Assembly: GCF_000018405.1 (NCBI RefSeq)
Contig: NC_009943.1
Span: forward strand, 2,111,001 to 2,175,000
DNA length: 64,000 bases
Direction: 5' to 3'
Origin: Desulfosudis oleivorans Hxd3
GTDB lineage: Bacteria > Desulfobacterota > Desulfobacteria > Desulfobacterales > Desulfosudaceae
A program made the translations under genes and the position numbers. Under the pieces are notes generated by a model, which ran no database searches, was not told the DNA's origin, and saw nothing but the letters and a program-made list of their open reading frames with translations. This document shows positions 45,901 through 54,107 of this stretch, one piece after another. Within the stretch, counting starts at the first letter, position 1, and every line of letters begins with the position of its first letter.

Positions 45901-46986
45901 GCCGATCCCATGTTTGCAAACCCGGCCGCCGCCGACCTGCGCCTTTTGGCCGGTTCGCCCTGCCTGGACACCGGCAACAATGTTGCCAACGGCACGTCGT
46001 TTGACCTGGATGGCGAAGCCCGTATTCAGAACAACATCATTGACATGGGGGCCTACGAAGGAGCCGAAGCCCTGCCCTTTGCCAACCTGATCAACTGGAA
46101 CGGCAACCTGGTGGCCGACTTTGGCGACAATGGCCTGTGGTACCACAACGGCACAAGTTGGAACTGGATGACCAACCGGGGCCATGTCAATCAGATGGTG
46201 GCCTGGGACGGCAAGCTGGTGGTAGACTTCGGCTCGGACTACGGCCTGCACTACTATGACGGCACCGGCTGGGCCTGGATGTCCAACAAAGGCGATGTGG
46301 CAAAAATGGTCGCCTGGAACAATGGCGCAACAGAAAAGCTGGTGGTGGACTTTGGCGCAGGCAAGCGTGTCTACACCTATAACGGTTCCTGGAGCTGGTT
46401 TACCAACAAGGATGCCGTGGCAAACATGACCGTATGGGATAACCGGCTGGTGGTCGACTTCGGTTCCGGCCGGGGCGTGTACAATAACAACGGCACCTGG
46501 AACTGGATGAGCAACAAGGACGATATCGCCAGAATGGTGGCCTGGAACAACGGTTCTGCCGAGCGACTGGTGGTGGATTTTGGCGGCGGCCGCCGGGTGT
46601 ACACCTACAACGGCGCATGGAGCTGGCTCACCAACAAGGATGATCTCAACGACATGGCCGTGTGGAACAACAAGCTGGTGGTCGACTTTGGTTCCGGCCG
46701 CCGCATGTACACCTATGACGGGGCCTGGAGCTGGATTTCTAACAAAGACGATGTGGTGAAAATGGTGGCCTGGAACGACGGTACCGACAAACTGGCCGTG
46801 GACTTAGGGGCCGGACGGGGCATGTACTATTATGACGGCGCCTGGCACTGGATGAAAAACGCCGACACCGTGCCGGAGCTGACGGCCTGGGGCAACCGCC
46901 TGGCCGTGGACTTCGGCTCCGGCGTGGGCGTCTATAACTACAACGGCGCCTGGAACTTCATGAAATCCTGGAGTACGGCGGACTGA
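42988..46986 (+). CDS. Exported beta-helix/TSP3 protein with eight-repeat C-terminal domain (member 1)
   Basis: The 1332-residue protein starts at the ATG with AGGGGAGG upstream and has a clear signal peptide (to about AGA, residue 31). Two right-handed beta-helix domains of the pectate-lyase type (about 32-450 and 635-1020; IIYVDKDATG, VWVAAGTYYP-like, ENGGGFYTGN) are separated by an Asp-rich thrombospondin-3-like Ca2+ segment (about 475-625; DTDGDGTRNLDDADDDND). Residues 1031-1332 form the eight-repeat domain common to six proteins here, ending in WSTAD. Probably a surface or extracellular carbohydrate-binding or adhesive protein. No catalytic site was identified. Confidence 0.88.
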   Translation: MKKDRKNRFTVFVLSSFLCLFLLLTPIIAGATIIYVDKDATGAGTGTSWGNACPELGDALYAAVSGDEIWVAAGTYYPTRDRYGSAAPADNRDKTFYFSPSNSLKVYGGFDGTNGGGGGALETDLSQRNPAANVTILSGDLAGDDDSGGNNSENAYHVVFMQANTAEVLLDGFTVTAGNADAASASDSYGGGIYNSGANGTVNPEVKNCIIRGNHGKYGGGLANWGSSVNNVVNAFSLTDCDIRENTAMFGGALYMTNSEVAMLTNCLLRGNSATDNGGAIASYSSLAILANCLVTGNTAENGGGFYTGNDDNVTNRPYRIRNCTISGNYASNLGGAMYNLADTDFHCNSNLANTIIWNNDSGNSLKDIYNEGDAEPVYQNCDIGGCEGSGASWDTELGIDNGGNIDANPQFFAPVSPASAPTTAGDFHIALTSACIDAGTDTILNFSLSYIPEDDMDKEIRDDVNDIGVDEALDTDGDGTRNLDDADDDNDSIPDVDEIAIGTDPLLADTDDDGLDDYEEVYTYPTDPLDPDSDNDGMTDGWEVANGLDPMDDTDAAEHWDSDTLDNLTEFQYGTDPNDPDTDGDGMPDDWEVANALDPLTDDTGLDPDFDRITNLAEYDTGTDPQVYHIYTNAIYVNQAAAGLDNGISWANAFVSLQDALAAAGTVSGGADIWVATGTYYPDEGGVQTNGDRNATFRVLDGMAVYGGFAGTESSLDQRALSVEVLSVLDGDLDQNDNNGGDNSENAYHVVHFSGVSDQTILDGFVITGGNANSTQSSTDKDGGGIYSADGTPRVSNCHITGNCATWDGGGLYINKGNLQIFNCAITENTAGYNGGGMCNYTYALTLDPVIECSPIVMNSVFAGNFAGHDGGAMYNHAYGGTVSPTITNCTFTGNNAANAGNEIYNYILTILGVQLGVCEPQFTNCILWNDSAIFNFIATPSYAYCNIKGSGGSASWDSTLGTDNGNNIDADPMFANPAAADLRLLAGSPCLDTGNNVANGTSFDLDGEARIQNNIIDMGAYEGAEALPFANLINWNGNLVADFGDNGLWYHNGTSWNWMTNRGHVNQMVAWDGKLVVDFGSDYGLHYYDGTGWAWMSNKGDVAKMVAWNNGATEKLVVDFGAGKRVYTYNGSWSWFTNKDAVANMTVWDNRLVVDFGSGRGVYNNNGTWNWMSNKDDIARMVAWNNGSAERLVVDFGGGRRVYTYNGAWSWLTNKDDLNDMAVWNNKLVVDFGSGRRMYTYDGAWSWISNKDDVVKMVAWNDGTDKLAVDLGAGRGMYYYDGAWHWMKNADTVPELTAWGNRLAVDFGSGVGVYNYNGAWNFMKSWSTAD

Positions 46987-47009
46987 TCTTTCACACCGGC
47001 GCACACCAG

Positions 47010-47053
47010 AGCCGGATCACGGGCTTCAAACCGGCCCGTGATCCGGCTTTTTT
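47010..47053 (+). terminator. Intrinsic terminator after member 1
   Basis: Perfect 15-bp stem AGCCGGATCACGGGC (47010-47024) / GCCCGTGATCCGGCT (47034-47048), then T6. An almost identical terminator follows member 5 at 58699. Confidence 0.95.
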
Positions 47054-47262
47054 CCGAACCATCACCCCAACCTTTTCTTCTGACTGCCGTGCCGTGAACC
47101 GATAATGCTAAAAAAAGTCAATTTTGTCCCGAATACACCCATCCGGTTGAGCAATGACGCATACATAATCGGAAAGGCACAGTAATAGCAGTAAATGAAT
47201 ATATTCCGGTAAAACTCATCCGTAAACAACACCCCCCTTCCCTGCCCTCCTTCATAAACCTG

Positions 47263-47291
47263 TTGACATAACAACTAAAAAACGGTTAGAA
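47263..47291 (+). promoter_or_regulatory. Promoter upstream of member 2
   Basis: TTGACA (47263-47268), 17 bases, TTAGAA (47286-47291), about 130 bases before the start. The 434-base gap 46987-47420 otherwise holds the terminator and no gene. Confidence 0.5.
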
Positions 47292-47420
47292 CAATTCCAA
47301 TCCATAAGTTTGAATGCACAAAAACCGTTTTCTTCTCTTTATCCGGCCTTGGGCATTCCAACTACCGTTCAGCCTTTTACTGTGGGGATATAACACCATT
47401 CAAAAGAAAAGGGGAAAAGC

Positions 47421-50400
47421 ATGACCGCGCTTAAATGGAAAGCAGCACCCTTCTTTTTTGGTCTAAGTGTTTTTGCATTGCTGTGCCTGTCACCGTTATC
47501 CGCATTTTCTCAAAACATCAACATTGATCCGTGTGTTGCCATACTGGGCCTTGATGGTGGCGAGTGCGGTGGATGGGCGATGGATAACAGCTTTGACTGT
47601 ATGTATGAAGAAAATTCTATTCTCCGTGTCATCAAATATCTGGATAACAAATCATTTCAATATCGAAGCGTTTTGGAGTTCAACTTGCCGACGGAGGTAA
47701 TGGATTCAACGATCAGCTCTGCTACCCTCTTTTTGCCGAACGACAGTTCCTACGGCTACCTGTACGATCGGGTGATTTTAAATGGATATAACGCGGACTG
47801 CACCGCCCGGCTTGATGATTTTGAGAATACAGATAATGCTATTGAATATTTTCCTGCCCATACCAGTGGGACGGACTATTATATAGATGTAACTGAATTT
47901 ATAAGCACAATGCAGGGAACTACGGGAACGATAGGGTTTAACCTGATTTCAAACGGTTCGGATGGGTATTTAGATGTACGAATTGCCAATACTGCTGAAA
48001 GGCGTTCCCAGCTCCGGGTGCAATATGCGGCAAAAATTGTTGTGGATTCGGATGCAACTGGCAACAATGATGGCACATCATGGACAGACGCCTATGTCTC
48101 TCTGCAGGACGCCCTCAACGCCGCCATGGCCGGCGACCAGATCTGGGTGGCGGCCGGCACCTATTACCCGGATGAGGGCAGCAGCCAGACAGACAACGAC
48201 CGCGCGTCAACATTTTTAATCCCCAGCGGTGTGGCTGTTTATGGGGGCTTCGACGGCACGGACGGTGCCGGCGGCGGCGCCCTGGAAACCACCCTTGACG
48301 AACGGGACTGGGAAAACAATCCAACCATTCTAAGCGGAGACCTGGGCCAGGATGACGATTCAGGCGGCGACAACAGCGAAAATGCCTACCATGTGGTCTG
48401 GTTTGACCGGGCCGGCAACCAGACCCGCCTGGATGGCGTTACCATAACCGCCGGCAACGCCGATGGGAGCCTCTGGAACGACAAGAACGGAGGCGGAATT
48501 TACAATGACGGTTCCGGCAGCGGAAACAGCAGCAATCCCTGCTTAAACAACTGCACCATCAGCGGGAACAATGCTTTTAATGCCGGCGGCGGTATATATA
48601 ATAACGGGTCTGACACCCTCAGCCTTACCGGGGACAGCAGCCCCACCCTGACCGACTGTGTCATCAGCGGGAATAATGCCGGTTCCGGCGGCGGCATATA
48701 TAATTACGGCAGTTATGGCAACAGCAGCCCGGTATTGACCAACTGCACGATCAACGAAAACAACGCGTACAACGGCGGTGGCATCTACAACAACAGCAGC
48801 AACGGCAACAGCAGCCCCATCCTTTTGAACTGTATCATCAACGGTAATACCGCTGAAATGGGGGGCGGGCTCCATAACGAAAGTGACGATACCGGAACCT
48901 GCATGCCTGAGCTGACCGGTTGTACCATCACCAACAACACCGCTCTCTATGAAGGCGGTGGAATGGATAACTATGCACACAATGGAACCACAAGCCCGAT
49001 TCTCACCGACTGCACCATCAGTGACAATTCTGCCGATACCGGCGGCGGATTCTCCAATAACGCTTTAGAGCATGGAATATGCAGCCCCACCCTGTATAAC
49101 TGCGTCATCAGCGGCAATGCCGCTACGGGTTTTGGGGGCGGAATGTATAATTATAACAACAGCGGAGAGACCTGCCCTGCCCTGACAAACTGCACCATCA
49201 CCAACAACACCGCAACCTATGAAGGCGGTGGCATCGGTAATTATGCGCATAATAATGGGGCATCAAGCAGCCCTGCGCTGACCAACTGTGTTATCCGTGG
49301 CAACACGGCTGAAGTGGGTGGTGGCATCAGTAACTACGCGGATAATGAGGGCACATCAAGCCCTGTCCTTACCAACTGCACCATCAGTGGCAATGCCGCC
49401 GACAACGGCGGCGGTATTTTCAATGGCGGGTTCGAAGGCATAATCAGCCCGGCCTTAACCAACTGCATCCTCTGGAACAACCATGCGGATATATCCGGCC
49501 CTGAAATATATAATGATGGTGGTTCTCCCGCTTACGCCTACTGCAACATCAAGGGCAGCGGCGGCAGCGCGGCCTGGAACACCACCCTGGGCACGGACAG
49601 CGGCAACAACATAGACGCCGATCCCATATTTGCAAACCCGGCCGCCGACCTGCGCCTGATGGCCGGTTCGCCCTGCCTGGACACCGGCAACAATGTTGCC
49701 AACGGCACGTCGTTTGACCTGGATGGCGAAGCCCGTATCCAGAACACCATCATTGACATGGGGGCCTACGAAGGCGCGGAAGCCCTGCCCTTTGCCAACC
49801 TGGTCAACTGGAACGGCAACCTGGTGGCCGACTTTGGCGACAACGGCCTGTGGTACCACAACGGCAGCAACTGGAACTGGATGACCAACCGGGGCCATGT
49901 CAACCAGATGGTGGTGTGGGATGGCAAGCTGGTGGTGGATTTTGGTTCCGACTACGGAGTGCACTACTATGACGGCACCGGCTGGACCTGGATGTCCAAC
50001 AAAGGCGGTGTGGCAAAAATGATCACCTGGAACAATGGCGCAACAGAAAAGCTGGTGGTGGACTTTGGCGCAGGCAAGCGCGTCTACACATATAACGGTT
50101 CCTGGAGCTGGTTTACCAACAAGGACGCCGTGGCAAACATGACCGTGTGGGATAACCGGCTGGTGGTCGACTTCGGGTCCGGCCGGGGCGTGTACAACAA
50201 CAACGGCACCTGGAACTGGATGACCAACAAGGACGACATTGCCAAAATGGTGGCCTGGAACAACGGTTCTGCCGAGCGGCTGGTGGTGGACTTTGGCGGG
50301 GGCCGCCGGGTGTACACCTACAACGGCGCCTGGGCATGGCTCACCAACAAGGATGACGTGGCCGACATGACCGTGTGGAACAACAAGCTGGTTGTCGATT

Positions 50401-50699
50401 TCGGTAACGGCCGGAGCGTGTACAACTATGATGGTGCATGGCACTGGATGACCAACAAGGATAACGTGACCAAAATGGTGACCTGGAAGGACGGTGCCGA
50501 CAAACTGGCCGTAGACTTCGGCTCAGGCCGGGGGATGTTCTATTATGACGGTGTATGGCACTGGATGTCCAACAAGGATGATCTTACGGATATGATCGCC
50601 TGGGGCACCCGCCTGGCCGTGGATTTTGGCTCAGGCCGGGGGATGTACAACTACGACGGTGCCTGGCACTGGATGAAAAACTGGAGTACGGCAGACTGA
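47421..50699 (+). CDS. Exported DNRLRE-like/beta-helix protein with eight-repeat domain (member 2)
   Basis: The 1092-residue protein has a signal peptide (ending about SAFSQ). Residues about 35-200 resemble DNRLRE/disaggregatase-related carbohydrate-binding modules (RSVLEFNLP, SSATLFLPNDS, IDVTEFIS). Residues about 206-790 are a right-handed beta-helix with many NCTISGN.A..GGGIYN turns, ending in the frequent ARIQN.IIDMGAYE motif. Residues 791-1092 are the eight-repeat domain ending WSTAD. AAAGGGGAAAAGC precedes the ATG. It leads a close set: the next gene starts 24 bases after its stop. The repeat DNA is nearly identical to member 1 across the first half, a sign of recent duplication or gene conversion. 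Confidence 0.88.
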   Translation: MTALKWKAAPFFFGLSVFALLCLSPLSAFSQNINIDPCVAILGLDGGECGGWAMDNSFDCMYEENSILRVIKYLDNKSFQYRSVLEFNLPTEVMDSTISSATLFLPNDSSYGYLYDRVILNGYNADCTARLDDFENTDNAIEYFPAHTSGTDYYIDVTEFISTMQGTTGTIGFNLISNGSDGYLDVRIANTAERRSQLRVQYAAKIVVDSDATGNNDGTSWTDAYVSLQDALNAAMAGDQIWVAAGTYYPDEGSSQTDNDRASTFLIPSGVAVYGGFDGTDGAGGGALETTLDERDWENNPTILSGDLGQDDDSGGDNSENAYHVVWFDRAGNQTRLDGVTITAGNADGSLWNDKNGGGIYNDGSGSGNSSNPCLNNCTISGNNAFNAGGGIYNNGSDTLSLTGDSSPTLTDCVISGNNAGSGGGIYNYGSYGNSSPVLTNCTINENNAYNGGGIYNNSSNGNSSPILLNCIINGNTAEMGGGLHNESDDTGTCMPELTGCTITNNTALYEGGGMDNYAHNGTTSPILTDCTISDNSADTGGGFSNNALEHGICSPTLYNCVISGNAATGFGGGMYNYNNSGETCPALTNCTITNNTATYEGGGIGNYAHNNGASSSPALTNCVIRGNTAEVGGGISNYADNEGTSSPVLTNCTISGNAADNGGGIFNGGFEGIISPALTNCILWNNHADISGPEIYNDGGSPAYAYCNIKGSGGSAAWNTTLGTDSGNNIDADPIFANPAADLRLMAGSPCLDTGNNVANGTSFDLDGEARIQNTIIDMGAYEGAEALPFANLVNWNGNLVADFGDNGLWYHNGSNWNWMTNRGHVNQMVVWDGKLVVDFGSDYGVHYYDGTGWTWMSNKGGVAKMITWNNGATEKLVVDFGAGKRVYTYNGSWSWFTNKDAVANMTVWDNRLVVDFGSGRGVYNNNGTWNWMTNKDDIAKMVAWNNGSAERLVVDFGGGRRVYTYNGAWAWLTNKDDVADMTVWNNKLVVDFGNGRSVYNYDGAWHWMTNKDNVTKMVTWKDGADKLAVDFGSGRGMFYYDGVWHWMSNKDDLTDMIAWGTRLAVDFGSGRGMYNYDGAWHWMKNWSTAD

Positions 50700-50723
50700 C
50701 CAAAAGAAATGGGAGGAGAGGGA

Positions 50724-53700
50724 ATGCGGCTGAAAAAAATACTCTTTATGCTGGCATTGTCTGGCCTGATGGCAATAACTGCTCATGCAAACACACCAGG
50801 CGATACGGTTCCCGGCCTGGTTAACATTGTCTGGGACGGCTCCGGCAGCATGGTCTGGACAATTGCTACTGACGAAACTTTTTATTGGATCGACTCAGAA
50901 CCGTATGCGTATGTTTTTCCGGAAACCGAATACTATTATGATGGTTCAAGCTATGGCCGGCCTTTGCCTGCCGACAACCGAAACCACTGGCAACCCCAGT
51001 GTTCTTTCTTTAATTACATGTATTACAATCCCGAAGTAAACTACACACCCTGGCCCAGATGGACCACACTGGAGGGTCATGCCGGAGAATTTGAAAATTT
51101 CCAGGCTGATATAAACACACCACTTCAACATCCCATCGACATTTCACAAGGTGTCTTTGACCTGAACGACAATTTTTTTTCCTGGGATTTAGTACTGCCG
51201 GACGGCTTGGAACCGGAAGACGTGGAGGTTGTTGTCGATAATTCAGACATTCCCTCCATTACAGTGGATGACATGGATGCAGGTTTTTTATCAGACCCGG
51301 CTATCGGTTCCTGGATACGATATGAAAATCCGGATTATATAGGAAATGATTACTATACCATACGATATAGTGGAAAACCGACAACTGCGACCTGGCAGAC
51401 GGATATAACAAACAGCGGTGAATATGAGGTCCTGATTAGTGTCCCCTTTGGAATAAACCGGACTCGAGAAGCCAATTACACTGTTTTTCACGACAACGGT
51501 TCAAATGAGCAAGCAATCAGCCAGCGGGCCGATACCCATCAGGAGTGGATATCCTTGGGTAGTTATAATTTTACTGATACAGCAAAAATTATGGTAATAA
51601 GCAGTCAAGCTTTCACTCACCTGGCTGTAGATGCTGTCATGCTTGTTCCAAAATTTGACACATCCGCCAACTTGCCTGTCGCTTTTTCCTCAACCGGGCC
51701 ATGGCAGACAGTCAGCAGCAGCCAGGCCTACCCTGACGCAACTGGAAATAGCCACTGTCTTGTTACCGCGGAGACCGGCACCCCCTGTTCCGCCACATGG
51801 CAGGCCAACAACCTGGATCCTTCCATAACCTATGATGTCTATGCCCGTTGGGTGGAAGGCAGCGACCGCTCAACCGCTGTTGAATACAATATTGATCATA
51901 TAGACGGCAGCCAGGCTGTAACAGTAAACCAGCGCCTCAATGGCGGCGCATGGTGCCTCCTGGCTTCCGGCCTGGGCTTTGGCTGCACCGGTACAGTCAC
52001 CTTGTCCCATACCCCCACGGATTTGGCATCAGACAGTGCCTGCGCCGACGCAGTCTTATTTGTTAAATCCGGGCTGCGGTTGACAGGAGATACAATCTTT
52101 GCCCATTATTTTATTCAAAAATCCCCCGACGATGTCTTTCTGATCGATCTTAACGGCGGGATCGCCTACTTCAGGGCACTGCTCGCGCCAGATGGCAAAA
52201 CCGTCGAGGCACTGACCCAGATTACGGAAGAAGAAGCCGGCGCGGAAGGGCTTGTCACCGGCCGCACCTACCTGGAGGAACGACAAAATTTTGCCAACTG
52301 GTATCAATTTTACCGCAGGCGTTATTTCACCGGTATCGCGACCCTTGGACAGATGATAAATGACTGGTCTAATGTTTTTCTGCGTATCACCTCGTTTCCG
52401 CCTGATAATTTTTTCAGAAGAATCTCTCCTGTTGATGTAACGATCCGCAATACCGATGGGGAACTGACCCACTACAACGAAAAAGACGACATCCTTTATG
52501 ATTTATACACAATGATGCACCCCTGGGGCGGGACCTTTCTGCGCGAAGGGCTGTACCAGGCCGGCCAGTTTTTCGAACTGGGCCGAAGTGACTTCTGGCC
52601 TGAGGACAGATGGGAGAACCTGCCGCCCGGGGCGTTCCAGGTATATTCCAGCCCGGATTACTACCCGTTTTTTACCCCGGAAAACGGTGGTGCGTATCAG
52701 CAGGCATTCACCGTTGTAATGACCGACGGCCTGTGGAACGGCACATTGAGATATCCGGTGGGCAATGTCGACGGGGGTTGGATGTACAACCCGCCTTTCA
52801 CCGGCGGCGTTTTCGGTGACGACTACTCTGACACTGCCGCGGATGTAGCCATGTACTTTTATTGTCGGGACCTGCGCCCGATTCTAAATGATATTGTGCC
52901 GCCAGGTGACTTTGATTTCGCCCCCCATCAACACATGGTGACATACGCTGTTGCACTAGGCGTTCGTGGGGCACACTTCAGCGAAGCGTATCGTCAGATG
53001 ACCGAACCCTATCTGAGATATGGCGCGGAGCCCCCATCCTGGATCGGCTGGCCTCAGATCGTGCCTGATACAAACAGCACTATTGATGATCTCTGGCATG
53101 CTACCATAAATGGCCGGGGGTCGTTTTTTTCAGCCATGGATGTAAATAATTTGGCTGCTGCCATGGCCGCAATACGGCAGGATATCACGCAGCGACTGGA
53201 AATTCCTTCCACCCCCGCCAATCTGATCAACTGGAACGGCAACCTGGTGGCCGACTTCGGCGACAACGGCCTGTGGTACCACAACGGCAGCAACTGGAAC
53301 TGGATGACCAACCGGGGCCATGTCAACCAGATGGTAGTGTGGGACGGCAAACTGGTTGTGGATTTCGGGGCTGACCACGGCATGCACTACTATGATGGTT
53401 CGTGGCACTGGATGACCAACAAGGATGGTGTGGCCATGATGACCGTTTGGGGCAACAAGCTGGTTGTCGATTTCGGCAACGGTCGGAGTGTCTACAACTA
53501 TGACGGTGCATGGCACTGGATGTCCAACAAGGATGACGTGGCCGACATGACCGTTTGGAACAACAAACTGGTTGTTGATTTCGGCGGCGGTCGGAGTGTC
53601 TACAACTATGACGGTGCATGGCACTGGATGTCCAACAAGGATGACGTGGCCGACATGACCGTTTGGAACAACAAACTGGTTGTTGATTTCGGCGGCGGTC

Positions 53701-54095
53701 GTGGAATGTTCAACAACGACGGCACCTGGCACTGGATGACCAACAAGGATGATGTGGCCATGATGACCGTTTGGGGCAACAAGCTGGTTGTCGATTTTGG
53801 CAACGGTCGAAGCGTCTACAACTACGACGGCTCATGGCACTGGATGACCAACAAAGATGACGTGGCGAAAATGGTGACCTGGAAGGACGGTGCCGACAAA
53901 CTGGCCGTAGACTTCGGCTCAGGCCGGGGGATGTTCTATTATGACGGTGTATGGCACTGGATGTCCAACAAGGACGATATTACGGATATGATCGCCTGGG
54001 GCACCTGCCTGGCCGTGGATTTTGGCTCAGGCCGGGGGATGTACAACTACGACGGTGCCTGGCACTGGATGAAAAACTGGAGCACGGCGGATTAA
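50724..54095 (+). CDS. PilY1-like protein with eight-repeat C-terminal domain (member 3)
   Basis: The 1123-residue protein has a signal peptide, then a PilY1-like N-terminal region: MIDAS-type WDGSGSM near residue 37, and FNYMYYNPEVNYTPWPRW, the typical PilY1 opening. Two golvesin-like beta-domains (about 195-310, 320-450) are inserted. The PilY1 von Willebrand part then resumes: FANWYQFYRRRYFTGIATLG, GGTFLREGLYQAG, FTVVMTDGLWNG, HQHMVTYAVALGV, TIDDLWHATINGRGSFFSA. PilY1 is the type IV pilus tip adhesin. Its usual C-terminal propeller is absent, and residues 832-1123 are the eight-repeat domain ending WSTAD. Start ATG at 50724, within GGAGGAGAGGGA spacing; an earlier ATG (50709) precedes that site. 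No pilin genes are adjacent. Confidence 0.88.
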   Translation: MRLKKILFMLALSGLMAITAHANTPGDTVPGLVNIVWDGSGSMVWTIATDETFYWIDSEPYAYVFPETEYYYDGSSYGRPLPADNRNHWQPQCSFFNYMYYNPEVNYTPWPRWTTLEGHAGEFENFQADINTPLQHPIDISQGVFDLNDNFFSWDLVLPDGLEPEDVEVVVDNSDIPSITVDDMDAGFLSDPAIGSWIRYENPDYIGNDYYTIRYSGKPTTATWQTDITNSGEYEVLISVPFGINRTREANYTVFHDNGSNEQAISQRADTHQEWISLGSYNFTDTAKIMVISSQAFTHLAVDAVMLVPKFDTSANLPVAFSSTGPWQTVSSSQAYPDATGNSHCLVTAETGTPCSATWQANNLDPSITYDVYARWVEGSDRSTAVEYNIDHIDGSQAVTVNQRLNGGAWCLLASGLGFGCTGTVTLSHTPTDLASDSACADAVLFVKSGLRLTGDTIFAHYFIQKSPDDVFLIDLNGGIAYFRALLAPDGKTVEALTQITEEEAGAEGLVTGRTYLEERQNFANWYQFYRRRYFTGIATLGQMINDWSNVFLRITSFPPDNFFRRISPVDVTIRNTDGELTHYNEKDDILYDLYTMMHPWGGTFLREGLYQAGQFFELGRSDFWPEDRWENLPPGAFQVYSSPDYYPFFTPENGGAYQQAFTVVMTDGLWNGTLRYPVGNVDGGWMYNPPFTGGVFGDDYSDTAADVAMYFYCRDLRPILNDIVPPGDFDFAPHQHMVTYAVALGVRGAHFSEAYRQMTEPYLRYGAEPPSWIGWPQIVPDTNSTIDDLWHATINGRGSFFSAMDVNNLAAAMAAIRQDITQRLEIPSTPANLINWNGNLVADFGDNGLWYHNGSNWNWMTNRGHVNQMVVWDGKLVVDFGADHGMHYYDGSWHWMTNKDGVAMMTVWGNKLVVDFGNGRSVYNYDGAWHWMSNKDDVADMTVWNNKLVVDFGGGRSVYNYDGAWHWMSNKDDVADMTVWNNKLVVDFGGGRGMFNNDGTWHWMTNKDDVAMMTVWGNKLVVDFGNGRSVYNYDGSWHWMTNKDDVAKMVTWKDGADKLAVDFGSGRGMFYYDGVWHWMSNKDDITDMIAWGTCLAVDFGSGRGMYNYDGAWHWMKNWSTAD
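53451..53666 (+). repeat. Two almost identical 108-bp coding repeats inside member 3
   Basis: Units 53451-53558 and 53559-53666 (36 codons each) differ at only a few bases, and the start of the following unit matches too. This marks recent internal duplication of single repeats while the total stays at eight. Confidence 0.85.
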
Positions 54096-54107
54096 GGAGA
54101 GGGGAGA

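Noticed and set aside
47062-47274. Minus-strand 70-residue frame between members 1 and 2
   Set aside because: No ribosome site or recognisable domain; overlaps the promoter region for member 2.
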